Positions 21,683 to 33,700 of a stretch of DNA of 64,000 nt are shown one piece after another. A model generated the notes under the pieces. That model had not been told where the DNA came from. It saw only the letters and a program-made list of their open reading frames with translations, and made no database searches. The DNA is from Chelydra serpentina (taxonomy: Eukaryota; Chordata; Testudines; Chelydridae). Positions within the stretch are counted from its first letter, which is position 1. Each line of letters starts with the position of its first letter. Position numbers and translations under genes: made by a program. The stretch lies in NCBI GenBank assembly GCA_037349315.1, contig JBAIAC010000040.1:16696001-16760000 (forward strand), in the 5' to 3' direction.

Positions 21683-24600
21683 GAGGAGAAAGTCATAAAA
21701 ATCGCCATGTAAATATATATGTCAATTTGTGACTAACTAGTAAAGATGGAGAGATCTCTCATCTACAAAATGGACGACAAGATAAGGGAGCTGTTGGGAG
21801 CCATGTGCTTCCGTTTCCTAGTCGATAGATCAGTACAGAATGGAAAGACTTAGAGCTGTCTCTGGTCTTACTTGGCAGAGGTGCGGGGAGCAGGGGCAGG
21901 GAAGTTGTTGACAAACACAACCATACCCGCTTTTGCAAACAAATCTACCTTGAGCAAGTGTTTAGGCTTTGGATTATGTTCAAAGCCTAAAGTGTTGCAA
22001 TCAGAAAACTGTTAGTGGGTCATTTTATAGAAAAAAAGCCCAGCAAGCGATGATGAGCGTATAATGTTTCTGCAACTGCAGTCGGAGGATTTTACCTGCA
22101 TTTTATGGCTTTGTGACTCTGAAATAGCACACCTGCGTGTCATTTGTTTTCTTTTGGTGGTGGCATAGGGCCGCTCTATTTCTGATTCATTTTTCTGTGT
22201 GGCTTAGGGACTCAGATATTCGTGAAAATGGGTTGCTTGGAATTACGAACACTTAAAATACGAAGAAAAGTCGCGTCTTCGGTCTCCTCAATGGCTAAGG
22301 GTCTGAAGAAGCTCAGGCGGTGGAGTATAACAAGACTGCTATCAACATATTAGCTGAGTTCGTCACGATAAGGTGCTGCTGTTGGTGTACACATGTTTAA
22401 AGGGCATTCTGTTTGCACTGGGATATTCTGACCTACCTGAAGTGTAGGAAATAAACCTACTCTGGGGGCTAGGTCATTAGCTGGTGTCAATTGCAGTAGC
22501 TGAGATCAACAGAGCTATGCCAATTTTTGAGGATCTAGTCCTGTGTGTTTCCTATGAGCTAACACCAGAGGATGGTGGCTATAGTGAACCAGGAGGTGCT
22601 GACTAGTTGTAAGTATAATTAACATTTCCAAATGGGGCGGGCAGAGGGACTGATTGCATTGCCCCGGGGAGAAGACTTGGCCGGCCTCCGCTGTCTTTGC
22701 TTCACCTGAATATCAACTAAGCTCTGTTTGTTTCTGGAAAAGTTTAGAGGACAGACACTGAGACCTGGCCCGGATCTGTTGGCTCAGCCTCTGTTTTGCT
22801 GGGATTTATGCTGTCTTGTGGATGTCAAAGAAGCTTGCGGGGAACGTGGTGGTCATGAATTTCCTGTCCCCACTCCCTTGGGCTGCTTGCAAGTCACATT
22901 GAGAAGACATTGGGAGGGCTTTAGAACGTCAGCCTGCCTTTGCCCAGTGTCTGGAATTAAACCTCCTCCCCTCACGGAATATTAGAAGGTCAAACCACGT
23001 AGAAGTGAGACCCGATGGATATCTCCACTGAGAAATGCACTTTCCAGTGTGGGGAGACAGGCTTGCATTAGTCAGTGCGCTTGAAATAGCACTGCGGTCA
23101 TGGTGGCACAGATGGCCACTGAGGCTAGCGGTCAGAATACAAACTTGCCCAGTCCCCTGGGTACGTACTTGGGCGACTAGCCCTAGCTGTCAGTCCAGCT
23201 GCCGTGGCTCAATGCTACGTTTAATGCACTAGCTTGAGCAGAGCTAAAACACGAGCTGGGAAGCATGCTCCCAGCTGCTGTGTGGACATACTGCGGGCTG
23301 GCACCTTTGTATGTCAGTGCCCCCTCCTGGTCAGACCAGGCATTGCACTGAGTCAGTTCGGTCCATCTGAGCAGTCAATCGGCCCTTCTGGTCTGAATCT
23401 CTATAGTAGTCACATCTGTATAATGGGGCTAATGACGCTACCCACCTTTGCCAAGTACTCAGCACTTTCTGGCTGCTCTCTCATCTCCTGCATCTCTGCT
23501 TACGGGCAGAGTGACGGGTGAGCTGTTTCTGTCCCCACTCAAGACGAAGCTAGAACAATGAAGGTAAAACTTCTGACCTACTTTGTATTAGTGGTGCGAT
23601 TTGCATTGCTTCCTCTTGCGTGGCAGAGCAGCCACAGTGGGAAGGAATCTTCAATGCAGATATTCAAGAGCAGGCTGTACAGGCCACTGGTGGGGAATGA
23701 TGCTGTCCTGCAAACTGGCAACGGCTCAGACAGGGTAACACAAGGGCTCTTCCTTGGTCCCTGCAATCGGAAGGATCGGGCGTTGCATGGTTTGTAAGCC
23801 GATGCTCCCAACTGCTCAGGTTCTGCAGTTTCCTGAAGCGTGTCCGGCTCTCTGAGGAAGTCAAACGAGGCCGTTTCCTTTCTCAGCCCAATACAGAGGC
23901 TCCGAGGGAACATTGTGAAAAATCTCTGGCTGCTTTAAAACCTCTGCCTCTAGTGTGCAAATGGGAACTTCACAGAGGCAATGTGGCTAGCACCTCTGCG
24001 TCAACGTCAACGCCTTGAACTTGTGTGGCTTTTGGAAGTTTGATTCCATCCCGTCCTGGGCAGGGGTGCGCATAAGCGTCAGCTTGTTTACAAGGACCTT
24101 CCCCCCCCCCCCCCCCCCCCGCCTGCCATATACATAGTTTCTAATGTTGCTTGGCAAGATCTCTCCGTTCACAGTCCATGTTGAGCATTTACGGTTTTAA
24201 CAGTCCCTTTATTTCCTGTCTTCCTCTGCTGTAACCTTTCAATACATCGTTAATTTTTCTCCAATCTGAATGGTTTCTTGACTGAGCTACCAAGGGGAGC
24301 TCAGCAATGAGCCCTAACTAAACATAACACCTCTCCTTTTCCAGGAGACAGGTTCCAGGGGAGCAGCTTCCCAGTTTCTGGTTGTGTGTGAGCCGTGGAG
24401 GCGGCAACTCACACTTGTAGGAGATGACGCAGGGCATCGTGCTGGGACAGCGTGGGTGCACCCTGGTTCTGTTCAGAGCTGAGGTAAAGGATTGCAAAGA
24501 AGAAGTTGCCTTTGTAGTTGCACACTAAGAATTCTTGCTTGGTTCTAAGTCCTAGGAATGCTGTATTCTTAAGCTTTGTCTCTGGGCAGCTTATGTATTC

Positions 24601-25080
24601 GCTAGCTACTACATTTATATAGAGAGAGGGTGCACTCTTGTAACAGGGCCATGTGCTCTGAGGGGGACAAGATCGTACCACGATAAGGCTAGTTTCGAAC
24701 AACCCCTTTTCGTTTTGTAGATAAATTGCTGCCCAGCACACTGGCCCATTCAGAGGCATGCAGGAGGCAAGGGGCGAGGTGCTCTTAAGAGGCTGAGGGG
24801 GCACTTGCAAAGCAGGATGGCTTCCTTTGCACCCAAGCGTGCCCACTTATGCGTGCACCGATGGGCTCCATGCAGCTGGCCTCAGACTGAACACATGGGA
24901 CTGTCAGTGCGGCGGTGGCGATTGCTGGACAGGGGAAAAAGGGACAAATTGTGTGTCGGCCGGGAAGCCTCTAGGCAAGAATGGCTGGGCCCGAATATGA
25001 GGATTGGAACCATGAATACCCTGAAACCTCAGGGGTGGGCTGGGCTCTGTCCTGGCTCAGGCCCATCACTAATGTAAGCG
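21683..25080. other. Unassigned non-coding DNA with a 20-C run
   Basis: No gene was recognised. A run of exactly 20 C lies at 24101-24120. Around 23220-23310 the text 'tagcttgagcagagct' and 'cccagctgctgtgtggacatac' looks like the interior of a TACACT-type MITE, but no matching end was found. Confidence 0.4.
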
Positions 25081-25084
25081 GGGG

Positions 25085-25200
25085 TGATAGATTGCTAAAG
25101 CCCGAAATAAATCAATGTTTGCTTCTGATTTACATAAATAATTGACTTCTCATTAATGGCTCATTAGGAAGACTGAAAGCCATGTGCTAAGAGCAAATCC
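25085..25200. promoter_or_regulatory. Short AT-rich CNE candidate
   Basis: About 115 bases with 'ttgcttctgatttacataaataattgac' and 'cattaatggctcattagg', homeodomain-like and not repeat-like, between GC-richer flanks. Constraint is inferred only. Confidence 0.25.
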
Positions 25201-26477
25201 GAGGAAGGAAGAGGGGGTGGGGGCAGGGGCAGAGTCCCTACTTGTAAACTGCACTGCAGACTCCACCCGACTCGCAATGAGGGAGCCGGGAACCCGGCCG
25301 CTTAGGAATGAAAGCCTGGATTTAAGCGTTCACCTGCAAACGCCACCAGAGACCAGCCCCCGAGAGTGACCCCAAGGGGAGACTAGGAGAGTGCCTTGAA
25401 GGCCCTTGCATGAGGAACGGTCCCACCTGGAGATGTCAGAAAAGGCTAATGGTGCACGGCTTGACAGGGAACTGGCCAGGCTCGAGATGAATGAACCAGG
25501 CCTTTCTGAGGGAGGCCTGACACGGGTTGTGAGAGGAGCGGCCTCGCTAATGAACAGCTGGGACCCGGGGTCGTATTTGCCAGCGGAAGGTGTGGGGTGG
25601 CAGACTCTGCATGCAGCCCTTTGTTTTTATTCCCTCCCCCACTCCACACACTCCCACCGGGTGCGCCTGTTGGCTGGCTCTAATGCTGGGCTTCTTTTGT
25701 ATCGTGGTGGGGACCTGTGCCAAAGCTGGAAGGAATGGACTGGACAGTTCTTTATCTATTCGAAACAGTCTCTCTGCAGAAAGTGCCATATGTACCATTC
25801 CCCCCGCATGCCCCCCCCACCCCGCTAGCAAGAGCCTCAGGCAGCGAATGCCTGCGGCAGAGACGATGCTCCCGGAGCTGGAGAACACTGGGATTTGGAA
25901 GGATTCGGAGAAAAGGAAGACATTGGCAGCACGGAGAAGGCTGGTTTTCTTTATCCTCAGCCCAACCTGCAAGGGGCTGAGTCTCTCAACCCCGAATGGC
26001 TTCACCAGGAGCGGCAAAGCTCAACTCTTTGCCAAGACACCACGTACATCTCTCTGTGCCAGGTAAGTCCCCACCCCACACTGGCCATTTTCCTTCTAGC
26101 GTCTAGCGCCTCCTCTTGCCCTCTCTCCAGAGGAGGGCTATGATATGGCCAGGATAAGCAGTGTGTGGCAACCTGACACTCCCCCATTTAGCCCATCAAA
26201 ACTGTTCTCCCCTGGGGTTCCTATATATAGCCTCCTTCAAGGCTGGACTGTAGCTGCCTCCTGCTCCCATGCAAGACAGAGCTTTAGTCTCTCGGGATGT
26301 GACACGCGCACACAGGGGCTGTAGCCTGGGAGAACACTTGAAAATGTGACATGCAGGCTGCAGTCCCGGTGACACCTGTTCCATGGGTCAGTGGAGCGAG
26401 AGGCTGGCCGCACATCAGCTCTTTGGCCATGGTAGGTCTCTGAATCTGTGTCATTAGTAGCGGAGAAGGCATTCCTC
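25201..26477 (+). other. Non-coding DNA with a candidate exon (25781-26062)
   Basis: A full-consensus splice donor CAG/GTAAGT lies at 26062/26063, and a pyrimidine-rich acceptor ending CTCTCTGCAG lies at 25780. The 282 bases between are open in the plus frame that runs 25590-26066. The implied peptide is basic and of no family I recognise, and the opposite strand is also open over 25547-26017, so the openness is weak evidence. It could be an exon of a lncRNA, an unrecognised gene, or chance. Confidence 0.25.
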
Positions 26478-26501
26478 AGAGAGAGAGAGAGAGAGAGAGA
26501 G
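26478..26501. repeat. (AG)n microsatellite
   Basis: Twelve AG dinucleotides, uninterrupted. Confidence 0.95.
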
Positions 26502-26754
26502 CCTACTACTTTTGCTCTGTCCCTCTCACCACCTCTTCCACTCCTCCAGTATCCCCAGCCTCATCTGCCCATTTTATCAGCTTCTCGTGTGAATGTCTTC
26601 TCCTACACTACACCCTAGGCGTGCAAAGCCCCCAAGGTCACTCTCCATAGCGAGGTCCACCTCAAAGACCATGATGGCTACAGGAAATCTAGCTGCACCA
26701 AGCCTTATTTTGCTAAGATTTGGCCAATTCTAACCCATGTGCCACTCTCCTCTC

Positions 26755-26870
26755 CCCTTTGCGTGTTGGTCCTTGGATTGTGAGCTGCTTGGTACAGACC
26801 ATCTTCTGTCTGGAGAGCACCTACCATGTTGTAGGTGCTTCTAGAGGTGCCTACATAACAATAAAACTCA
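26755..26870 (+). mobile_element. Diverged LINE 3' tail (L3/CR1-clade type)
   Basis: Order of phrases 'ggattgtgagctgcttgg', 'gacca', 'ggagagcacctaccatg' and 'cctacataacaataaaa' matches the tails at 17690 and 28100. Old copy. Confidence 0.5.
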
Positions 26871-26960
26871 CGGGAGGGAATACTTGGAGGGAAACAGCCT
26901 GCTCAATGTGGCACACTCTGAATAGAACGAGCCTCTTCCCTTTTGTGACAAAGCATCGAC

Positions 26961-27000
26961 TGACATCCCTGAATTGTGTCTGACATCTCTGAATTGTGTG
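26961..27000. repeat. 20-bp tandem duplication
   Basis: TGACATCCCTGAATTGTGTC is followed directly by TGACATCTCTGAATTGTGTG, two 20-base units with two differences. A local duplication. Confidence 0.9.
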
Positions 27001-27609
27001 TGCCTGTAATGATATCCATGCAATGTGATGAAAGGAAAAACAATCCCCTGTGATGTATTACTTGCAGAGAACCTACTTTATCTGCCATTAACAGTCAAGC
27101 AAAAATTATTGCTTGCCTTCAAGTTGACGGGGCAATAAATACGGACGTCTGCTTGGCGAAGCCTATTTGTGGGAGCAGTTTATCAATATGTACTTGGAGG
27201 CAAGATGAATGACAGCCTACACTGAACTGTTCATGTAAAACTGTTCAGTCTGCATTTTTGCTAGTCCTTTCTCGTTTTAGGAGGTTACGTTATTTTCCCT
27301 GAAAATTGGAGTCAGTTGGAATTGGGAAGGAAAAATACCCAACCTTCTTGACTATTTAAATTGGAGAGAACAGTGATTCACTGGGAATATTTTTTTAAAT
27401 TGATCAACGTGTCAAATATTAGCAGTTTGAACCAATGGCTCATTGCAAGGAGGCTAGAAAGGGGAAACATTATTATTGCAGTGAAGTCGCTGAAAGGATT
27501 AGCAATAAGAGGACCAGGGCAGAGAAAAGGCCATGAAAAGACACTTTACTATTCCAGGATTTATTTTTCAAAAGTGTGTTTAAATCTACGGATTTTTTTT
27601 CCTCCCCAA
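27001..27609. other. AT-rich non-coding DNA
   Basis: No gene or known repeat was recognised. Confidence 0.4.
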
Positions 27610-27800
27610 AATCTGTTTTGATCCAATGAGATGCAATATGCACATTGCATAGCAGCTGATGGTATCAGTAAGTTATACCATAAGTGATTGGTTTTTTAAA
27701 TGATTCTTATTAAGAGTATTATTTGTGCAGCCCAATTGCCTTCAAATTCTGCCGTCTGTTATTCACGAACAACCCTGCTGTATTCGATGTGTTGAACCGG
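27610..27800. promoter_or_regulatory. Strong-looking CNE candidate
   Basis: Repeat-free, AT-rich sequence with intact-looking words such as CCATAAGTGATTGG, TCTTATTAAGAG and 'cccaattgccttcaaattctgcc'. It has the texture of the deeply conserved enhancers near developmental genes. No reading frame or splice site is suggestive. Conservation itself cannot be assessed here. Confidence 0.35.
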
Positions 27801-28099
27801 AGGAAGCTGAAGGGAGAATTGGGTTAAGCCCTTAGAAATGAATTGATGCTGCACAAATCAATACTGATTCCAGCTCCCTCTCTCAGGGCTGGGTTAGCTC
27901 TTGCAGGGCTAACAGGGGTAAAACGTAGCTGGAAATTCTTTTGTCGCTGAGTTTGGCAAACATGACTCTGGATACGCACCAGGAGCAGATCTCTGTAGCA
28001 AGAAGCTGCTGTATTTACAGAGCAATTTTTCTCCCCTTAACTGAGCTTTTCCGTTGAATTCCCCCAAACATTACATTCCTGAGGTTGGAGGACTTTCTT
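27801..28099. other. Unassigned non-coding DNA
   Basis: Nothing recognised. Confidence 0.4.
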
Positions 28100-28192
28100 T
28101 TTGTTCTGTGTTTGTGCAGCGCCTAGCACAATGGAGTCCGGGTCTGTGACTGGGCCTCCTAGGTTCTACCACAATACAATTAATAATAATAG
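28100..28192 (+). mobile_element. LINE 3' tail (L3/CR1-clade type)
   Basis: TTGTGCAGCGCCTAGCACAA, 'tggagtccgg', 'cctcctaggttctaccacaatacaatta' and a short ATAATA tail. The best-preserved copy of this tail in the window, 5'-truncated to under 100 bases. Confidence 0.75.
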
Positions 28193-28934
28193 AGTCTGGT
28201 CCTGAGCTATTTCTCACAGCAAAATATGCAGTGTCGGGATGAACTCCAATAGCTGCTTATAATGGGGGAAGCCGTAGTTTGGTCAGAAATATCCCCATTC
28301 TAATGACTATATTTCTGAGTCAAGTTTCCTTTCTAGATACTCTTCCAATCCTTAATCTTAAATCTGACCCTGCTCTCATGGTGATCAGAGGAGCCTCTTA
28401 TCTGATTAATGCATCCAGTTGTTTTCTCAAGAAGGGTGTACTGGAAGGAGGAAGTTAATACAGGCACAGAGCTTGATAAAGATTTGTCTTCAATTAGCAA
28501 ATGGCACGCATTAACCTATTCGGTTTGAAAAGCAAGACCTGAGATCTGTTTGTTAAGACGTTCTTTAAATGTGTTTATAGTGGGATGTACTCAAAATATA
28601 GCTCCCTACTCTAGCTCTTCATTTAGATGCTTTCCCCCACCTGGGGTCCCAGGAAGCCCCTGTTTCAGATGTGCTGCTGACTTCTTGACACAGTTATGCC
28701 CTGTATAGCCCAATGGGACAGAACTGGAGCATTTTTAAGGTAGGTGTGGGAGGGAGTGCTATGTCAGTGTGTCTTCATTTGCTACAGGCTGATTCCCTGG
28801 GCACTGCAGAGCAGATGGAAACATGTGGCCCTTCGCTTTTAGACTCTTACACCCACAAGTCTTTTGTCTTCAGTCCTTTGAGTGGTGATGTTTCCGTGAA
28901 TTTTAAATACATTCTTAACGTCGTGCAGCTAAAC
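28193..28934. other. Unassigned non-coding DNA
   Basis: No gene or repeat was recognised. Confidence 0.4.
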
Positions 28935-29045
28935 AGGATGAACCAGAGTCTGGTCTCATTTATTCTGGTGTAAATCTGGAGTAACTCCATTGGTAAAAAT
29001 GGCATTACTCTGGATCTACATTGGTGTCGCTGAGCGCAGACCCCG
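28935..29045. repeat. Palindromic interspersed repeat (GTGTAAATCTGGAGTAACTC type)
   Basis: 'tctcatttattctggtgtaaatctggagtaactccattgg' is followed by a roughly inverted 'ggcattactctggatctacattggtg'. Relatives occur at 10520, 44201 and 54885. Probably a fold-back MITE remnant. Confidence 0.6.
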
Positions 29046-29220
29046 GTCCACTGACGAAGGCAGAACTAAAAATGCTTTATTGTTCTAGCAAGTTGGGAAT
29101 CCATGAAGCAGAGAATAGATTTAAAATCCAAGGTGGCTAATAAAGTAAAGGACAAACTGTTCAGGACACCAGTGTTTGAGAAACAGATGGAAGAGGGTGG
29201 TCTGGACTATATTAGCTAGG

Positions 29221-29760
29221 AACATGAGAACTGCTGCACTGAATAGGACCAATGATCTGTCTCCACCAGGATTCTACCTGACAGCAGCCAACATGGGCTA
29301 CATCAGAGGGAGGGGCAAGAACCCCGCCACTGGTCAATTCTGGAATAACTTGCCAACCGAGAAAGCTTTTCCCTAGCTACTATCAGTTTGTAGTAGTTAT
29401 TGTGAGCAGAGCAGCCATTTCTTAAAATCCTTTAGAACATTTGGCTGTACATCTAGTCTCGCGCCGTATGGCTCTTTCATTCTGTCAGTTTGTTCCATCT
29501 CTACTATTTTGTGCACCTCAATCTCTGATGATGCCTCATCTTGAGGATCTAGAAAAAGTAGGGATCTCCCCTACAATCTCTATGGTGAAGACTGATGCAA
29601 AGAAATCCTTTAGCTGCTTTACAATGTCCTTATCTTCTTTAACTGCCCCCTTTACTCCCTGGAGGAAAAATGGATCTGTAACCCAGGGGTTGCCTGGAAG
29701 TGCCCAAGGGAAGAGGATGCTCATGGGGATCATCCCTCTTACACTCACAATGAGAAGAAT
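29221..29760 (-). mobile_element. CR1 LINE fragment with ORF2 remnant, minus strand
   Basis: Plus-strand 29221-29330 is a decayed inverse of the CR1 3' end ('gaacatgagaactgctgcactgaatagg'). 29536-29748 read on the minus strand contains KQLKDFFASVFTIEIVGEIP, which matches the linker between endonuclease and reverse transcriptase in CR1 ORF2 (NEFFASVFT...EIP). That linker and the 3' end are only about 200 bases apart, so the reverse transcriptase part is missing: the copy is deleted internally, or two fragments lie side by side. Confidence 0.65.
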
Positions 29761-30460
29761 GAGTCCTCTGACCTCCCTGCCTTCCTAGGCTACTACTTCT
29801 GATCGCAGCCACAATTCCTTTTTGCTCTTCCAACATGTCTTTGAAAGCACAACTTTGTCTCTTATATTCCCTGTGACCTGCCTGGGTCTCATCCTGAGAC
29901 TCCTTTGGCAACTCAGCTAAAACCATTGCTGCTGTCCACATTCCCACACTAACCCAGGTTTCCCATTGCTTACAGAGCTGCAGGAATGCTCTGGGGTCGA
30001 TAAAGTCTCAAAGCTTCCAAAAATCATTACTATGCTCCTGTACAAAATCAATCAAGCTGTTTTCCAGCACTATCTCTGACTTTCCAGATGTTCCCTTTCC
30101 TTCTGGCATATTTTCTCACTCAACAGGGCTTATTAGCTGGAGCCCTGAGTCAGTAATGGAATGTATCCGTAAATCAATTCAGGACTACAACATGGAAAAT
30201 TACAGGTTTATAACCCTGCTCCGTGTCCCCCTCCTCTATGCCAGACAAACAGTTTGTATCAATCGTCCCTTCCTCTCCATCACTCCTGGCAACTGGCTCT
30301 CCAAATCTGTTACTTGGGGTTTTTTAGAAGCCAAAGCAGTGGTAACTTAACTGTGTGTGGTTTTTTTTGTTGTTGTGTGTTTTTTTTTTTTTAAGGCGGT
30401 GTCAGGAATAAATTAATAGCTTATTCATTTGATAAATAATTGATGCAAGCAAGCATGCTA
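29761..30460. other. Unassigned non-coding DNA with T-rich run
   Basis: Possibly further LINE-derived sequence continuing from the CR1 fragment, but not recognisable. A T-rich run with TTG interruptions lies at 30360-30392. Confidence 0.35.
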
Positions 30461-30708
30461 GTTCAAAAAAGATCTAGATAAGTTCATGGGGGATAGGATC
30501 ATCAATGTCTATTAGCCAGGATAGGCAGGGATGGTGTCCCTAGACTCTGTTTGCCAGAAGCTGGGAATGGGCGACAGAGGATGGATCACTTGATTACTTG
30601 TTCTGTTCATTCCCTCTGGGGCACCTAGCATTGGCTACTGTCAGAAGACAGGATACTGGGCTAGATGGACCTTTGGTCTGACCCAGTATGGCCGTTCTTA
30701 TGTGCTTT
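30461..30708 (+). mobile_element. CR1 LINE 3' end, plus strand
   Basis: 'gataagttcatgggggatagg', 'tgtttgccagaagctgggaatgggcgacag' and the terminal TGGACCTTTGGTCTGA with 'cagtatggccgttcttatg' give the complete turtle CR1 3' end. Well preserved, so a fairly young copy. Confidence 0.9.
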
Positions 30709-33700
30709 TATTTAAAACTATCTATTAGATTTTAAGTATATAATACATACATACGTACACAATAGGTTTAGGACATTTTAGATATAGTTACTCACAGTTT
30801 GAGATGGTTTTGAGTGATTACCAGCTGGGCTTTCAGGGCCCTCTTTTTGCCTGAAGAAAGTGTCCTCAGACTGCTTTGAGGTATTTACTGTTATCTAATT
30901 TTTTTATAGCTAACTTTAACAAAGCACCTAACCTACAGTGGCTTCTGGTGGGTTAGCATAGTAACCTTTAATGGGTTACCAATCTTTTGGAATTAAAAAA
31001 ATTATTTTAAAACACTTTTAATTTTTAGTTATAACAATATGTTCGGGGCACTTAAAATCAAGGTGGTTATTTCCTCATTTGTCATACTTCTTTGTTTTAT
31101 TTTAATTCGCAAACTGCAAGTGTGCAGCTGTTTACCCTGGCTTTACAAAGGCCTAGCATTTTTTTTAGCTTTGCAGTGTTTGGTTTTTAACCTGGCAATG
31201 GCTAAACATACAAAATTGCTGACTGCAGTATTGTCAAGTTCTAAAATATGCACAAATGTCGTCTGTCAAACAGATCCATGAATTTCTCTTGCAGGGTTCT
31301 TGCCGCTGATACTCCTAAATGATTTCTTGTTGGCTGTTTTTAACTTTGGCTACTTGCTCTTAAAATTCTCCCTTTAGCCTTCTATTTGCATATTACTTCC
31401 CATAGCATATGTGTCTCTCTATTGGCTTCACTTGTGCTGGGTTTCCAGAATGCAATTTTAATAGCTCTTGATACTTCTGGAGCAATTAAAAACATTAAAT
31501 GTGAACATGTATGCAAATTGGTTAGTGTTTATGAACAAAATTAACTTAGTAATTTGCAAGGCACAGTCAAACTGTTACAGAAGATGGGTTCACATTACTC
31601 TGTAGTTTAAATAGGGTGATCTATACTAGATCATTTAGAAGTAATCCCCATTATTTTAGGTAGATTGAGAAGTACTGGCAAGTGCAGCTGGCCTCAAACA
31701 CCTGTTTGTGGAACACAGCCATGCTCTGCTAATTGTGCTGAAGATGTGGCCACGTCAGATTGTTGCATCTTCAAGATGGCCAAAGCCCCTGCTTTGGGCA
31801 GTGTTTGGCTTCAGATAAATTTTGGGGGCTACTAATCATCATTGTAATGAATTTTGAAGGAGTTCTAGAAAACATTACATGCAAAATAGGGGAACTGAGT
31901 TCAGTAAGACTGAAATAAATTACTGGGATAGCTCAGATCTTTGAGGCTGACAAACTTGTATTTACGCCTTCTGGCTTAATTCTGCGCCTTCTAATGCTGG
32001 GGTGAGTAGATTTGTTATACAGCTTCCATTAGAATTACATTGAAAATAAGATCCATTTTCCCCATTGCTGATGCCTTGTCATTTTTTCCATGAAGGCTCC
32101 CTCGGTGGCTTGTGATTTGCCCAGCATATAGCACTGGGAAGAGATGGGATTGAGTATTTTTCCTTCGAGCACATGGCATAGGAAATGACACACATGTTTT
32201 TCCTTGGGTGGTCCCTGGAGTCTGTCTTCTCCACAAGCATTGATGGGTTCTGGAAGAAGCACAGTCCACCATGGTGGCTTCAGTAGATGTAGCCATCAGA
32301 ATGTCTCTACAGTTGGGTGAACCATCAGCACATAGGGAGGGATTAAAATTGGCTGGGATTTTTCAGGACCATGGAGAGATCACACCCGGTTAGATGATGT
32401 TCCTGCTGCTTGGTTCAGGAGCGGGCACTGGATGTGATTTCTGATCTCTGGGTGCAAATTGAGAGCACCCGCACTGAACTGGAGGTAAACTGGTTTATAC
32501 CATTTAAACCATTCTGAAATGAGAACCAGACCGTTTAAATGTATCCTGTACACTGCAAAGCTTTAAAAAAGATGTCACAAAAAAGAACTTATTTGCTGTG
32601 GTTCTAATAAGAAATGCTCAGCTTCTCTGTCATATAAAGAGCTCCTGGGAATTTCTTTTAATACTTAATAGAGCTGTGATGAAATAGGACTGTTGTTAAT
32701 GTTTTCCCTGAGTACTGTGTGGGTGCCTCGGTTTCCCCTATGCAGTGCTTAAGTATCTAGGTGGTGGGACAAGGGTGCATGATTGTTACAAGAGCTTCCA
32801 GCCATGGATGTCACCATGATTGTGCCTTTATGACATGACAAGAACAACACTTAGGGCTGTCATACAGAAGGACATTTATTGCTTAATCCTGCAAGGTCTT
32901 GAGTGCTCTTGACTCCCATTGAGGGGACCGTGTCAGGCATCCTGAGAGAGCATCCTGCAATGTAGCTTAACAGTGCTCCTTTCCTGTTCTTCCCCATCGC
33001 GTAGTTACCTGACCTGCCTGGATGTAATTCAGTCACAGGTGAGTTTTGAAGCACAGAGCCCTGTTGTTTTGCAAAACAAGCTCTGCCATGACGGAAGCTA
33101 CATCTTATTAGATGATTTGAACTAGTGACTTGAAAGATGGAGCCTTCGACTTTAATCCCAACTAGTCTCTCGTGTGTGTGATTTTTGAAGTTGTGAGGAT
33201 CATATCGTTAATGAACCCCAAGCCTTGCCCAATTGACTTTGGTTCAGCCCATGTTGTGAAGATCTGGTAACACACGTGCACAACCGCTGCACTCTGCTCT
33301 CCCGGCAAGTCTCCGTAGCGCCGATGCACGCGTTGAGCCAGTAAAACTCTAAGGCACACAGGAATCTTTTGACCAGGCAAAATGAAATCGGCGGAGACTG
33401 GGAACGAGTGGTCAGAATCCAGAAACAAACAGCCTTGGAATAGTTAATGGTGGTTAGCAAAAGAAATTAGTATGATTATGGCAGCAGAATTGCACACACA
33501 TGTTCTTCTAGGCACGCCCCTGTGAAGGGGATTGTGCACTGCCTAATGGTCAAGCAAGGGTGTAGCAGGGTCTCTGCTCTCTTCTGCGCCCCCTTAGAAA
33601 GGGCTTAGAAGATAGGAGGTGTCCCCTTCCTGCTTTAAGTGAACCAGTTCTTTTTCTGCTCCCAGCTAGTTACGGCCTCCTTGCGGGTAGGGAGTGGGAA

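Noticed and set aside
25547..26066. 158-codon plus and 156-codon minus frames as genes
   Set aside because: Both strands are open over the same stretch and neither peptide resembles a known family. Only the splice-site pair was kept as a low-confidence exon candidate.
29536..29748. 70-codon minus-strand frame as a host gene
   Set aside because: The DFFASVFT...EIP pattern is the CR1 ORF2 linker, so this is a transposon remnant.
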